A DNA stretch of 7,924 nt from positions 5,173 to 13,096 of the forward strand of contig DMPB01000169.1 of assembly GCA_003456175.1 (NCBI GenBank), read 5' to 3'. Below the pieces are notes generated by a model, which saw only the letters and a program-made list of their open reading frames with translations, was not told the origin of the DNA and made no database searches. Position 1 is the first letter of the stretch; each line of letters begins with the position of its first letter. This DNA comes from Chitinophagaceae bacterium. Its GTDB lineage: Bacteria > Bacteroidota > Bacteroidia > Chitinophagales > Chitinophagaceae. A program made the position numbers and the translations under genes. This document shows positions 6,574-7,924 of this stretch, piece after piece.

Positions 6574-6643
6574 CATTTGCGTAAGCATTTGCCGTAAGGC
6601 AGTATTACTTTTTTTAATGCAAGTAACTACCTTACGGTAAATG
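6574..6643. repeat. Inverted pair of dispersed hairpin repeats (copies 5 and 6) after secA
   Basis: Copy 5 (6586-6601, plus) is CATTTGCCGTAAGGCA and copy 6 (6628-6643, read on minus) is CATTTACCGTAAGGTA. They face each other across about 26 bp with a T-run, and similarity continues inward as AGTATTACT against AGTTACT. A shorter direct copy, CATTTGCGTAAG (6574-6585), precedes copy 5. Copies 5 and 6 differ by A to G in one stem arm and T to C in the other, which keeps the pair. Copy 6 starts 9 bp after the secA stop. The layout recalls BIME-type paired REP elements, but no transposase is in the window. Confidence 0.65.
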
Positions 6644-6652
6644 AATGACCAA

Positions 6653-7924
6653 TTAAGCACCGTGGCATTGTTTGTATTTTTTGCCGCTACCACAAGGGCA
6701 AGGGTCGTTACGACCAATTTTTGGCCCTACCTGAATGGGTTGTTGTTTAGGCGCAGGTGTTGGGTCGTAATAATCATTTTGGTTCGCTGCATAATCTTCG
6801 CCCGCAGCATCAATAGCAGCTTTATTGCTTTGTAAGTGGCTTAAGTCGGTTTGTTCTTCTCTGCCTTCTCTAATTTCGGCACCGCCATCTTGCTCAATCG
6901 GAATACCGGCATGACTTAAGAAATTCACCATATTCTTACTTACTTCAGCATCCATCTTACGGAACAACTCAAACGCTTCTTTTTTATAAATCACCAATGG
7001 GTCTTTTTGCTCATACGTAGCTGTTTGAACGCTTTGCTTTAAATCGTCCATATTTCTTAAATGCTCTTTCCAAGCATTATCAATGAAATTGAGTGTAATG
7101 CTACGCTCTAAGGCATGCAGTAATTCTACACCGTTGGTTTGTATCGTTTTATCGAGGTTGGCAACAATTTGTAGACCAATTTTGCCATCGGTAAATGGAA
7201 CTGCGACATTTTCGATATGAGCACCTTGCTCGTTACGAATATTTGCAAACACAGGTACGGCTTGCTGCGCAATGGCTTGCTTTTTATTTTGGTAAGCCGT
7301 GTATGCTTCGTGGTACAAGGTATCAACTAGCACATCGAACTTTTCTTTGATAAATTCATCTTTAGAAATGTTTGTTTGAATACCAAAGTTCACAATAACA
7401 TCAAGTGTAAAGCCTTCGTAATCGGCAGTTTCTTTGCTGTTAGCCACAACGCTTTGCGCTGTTGCATAAAACGCATTATCTAAATCAATAGCTAAGCGTT
7501 CGCCAAACAAAGCGTGGTTACGCTTGCTGTATATTACAGTACGTTGCTTGTTCATAACATCATCGTACTCTAGCAAACGCTTGCGGATACCAAAGTTATT
7601 TTCTTCTACTTTTTTCTGTGCTCTTTCAATGCTTTTGGTAATCATGCTGTGCTGAATTACCTCACCTTCTTTATAGCCTGCAAAGTCCATTACCTTGGCA
7701 ATGCGTTCGCTGCCGAACATACGCATGAGGTCGTCTTCTAACGATACAAAGAATTGGCTGCTGCCGGGGTCGCCTTGGCGGCCGGCACGACCACGCAACT
7801 GGCGGTCAACACGGCGACTTTCGTGACGTTCTGTACCTAAAATGGCTAAACCTCCAGCATCTTTAACGCCGGGTCCTAGTTTAATATCGGTACCACGACC
7901 AGCCATGTTGGTGGCAATGGTGAC
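6653..7924 (-). CDS. secA: Preprotein translocase ATPase SecA, C-terminal part (cut by window edge)
   Basis: The last 423 residues of SecA are present; the reading frame is open to the window end, so the N-terminal half lies beyond it. SecA is the cytoplasmic ATPase that drives secretory proteins through SecYEG. Visible in order (numbered from the window edge): the helicase motif region [14 protein letters not shown] (1-14), the arginine-rich motif VI segment [16 protein letters not shown] (41-56), [11 protein letters not shown] (118-128), the helical scaffold segment IDNAWKEHL (281-289), a low-complexity acidic and Pro/Gln-rich linker (about 340-400) and the SEC-C zinc finger with C409, C411, C420 and H421 in [15 protein letters not shown]. 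The intact zinc finger means that SecB- or lipid-type docking of the tail is probably retained. The gene converges on the HmuY-like gene with a shared terminator. It is a housekeeping gene, unrelated in function to the uptake operon except that the latter's products are Sec substrates. Confidence 0.97.
   Translation of the reverse strand, partial: VTIATNMAGRGTDIKLGPGVKDAGGLAILGTERHESRRVDRQLRGRAGRQGDPGSSQFFVSLEDDLMRMFGSERIAKVMDFAGYKEGEVIQHSMITKSIERAQKKVEENNFGIRKRLLEYDDVMNKQRTVIYSKRNHALFGERLAIDLDNAFYATAQSVVANSKETADYEGFTLDVIVNFGIQTNISKDEFIKEKFDVLVDTLYHEAYTAYQNKKQAIAQQAVPVFANIRNEQGAHIENVAVPFTDGKIGLQIVANLDKTIQTNGVELLHALERSITLNFIDNAWKEHLRNMDDLKQSVQTATYEQKDPLVIYKKEAFELFRKMDAEVSKNMVNFLSHAGIPIEQDGGAEIREGREEQTDLSHLQSNKAAIDAAGEDYAANQNDYYDPTPAPKQQPIQVGPKIGRNDPCPCGSGKKYKQCHGA

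Noticed and set aside
6514..6717. 67-codon minus-strand open frame across the terminator and repeat pair
   Set aside because: It runs through a bidirectional terminator and the secA end in another frame; the sequence is low complexity.

Overview
The window (7,924 bp, AT-leaning) looks like ordinary chromosomal DNA of a Bacteroidota member, most likely a Chitinophagaceae/Chitinophagales-type organism. This rests on the gene families (a TonB-dependent receptor next to a HmuY-like lipoprotein, a NUDIX-type winged-helix regulator, a Bacteroidota-style SecA tail), the absence of clear Shine-Dalgarno sequences, and a TAnnTTTG-type promoter element. The lineage is an inference from family resemblance, not from a marker tree.

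Layout from left to right. Positions 1-163 are intergenic and begin with a copy of a short dispersed repeat. A NUDIX-fold transcriptional regulator with a degraded catalytic box follows (164-919, +). It converges, with 8 bp between stop codons, on an NAD(P)-binding epimerase of the TIGR01777/SDR39U family (928-1860, -). Divergent from the epimerase is a lipoprotein metal-dependent amidohydrolase of the YtcJ/Amidohydro_3 type (1962-3593, +), which ends in a repeat copy and a Rho-independent terminator. Next is a two-gene operon: a TonB-dependent outer-membrane receptor (3747-5909, +) and, 19 bp later, a HmuY-like lipoprotein (5929-6501, +). The pair probably binds a ligand at the surface and imports it, in the manner of heme uptake by HmuR/HmuY, but the usual heme-binding histidines are missing. 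A bidirectional terminator and an inverted pair of repeat copies separate this operon from the convergent 3' part of secA (6653-7924, -, cut by the window edge).

The protein genes are recognisable families. The least explained signal is a short repeat, TTTrCCGTAAGGy, found six times in 7.9 kb, both between and inside genes. It can fold into a small hairpin with a GTAA (GNRA-type) loop, and its two sequence variants differ by a compensatory base-pair change. In three places it lies just downstream of a gene and points in that gene's direction, and once it forms a tail-to-tail inverted pair. It could be a REP/MITE-like element, an RNA 3'-end element, or a DNA-uptake-like signal; a genome-wide count would separate these.

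No rRNA, tRNA, CRISPR array, insertion sequence or defence system was seen. No gene-free stretch exceeds 300 bp.
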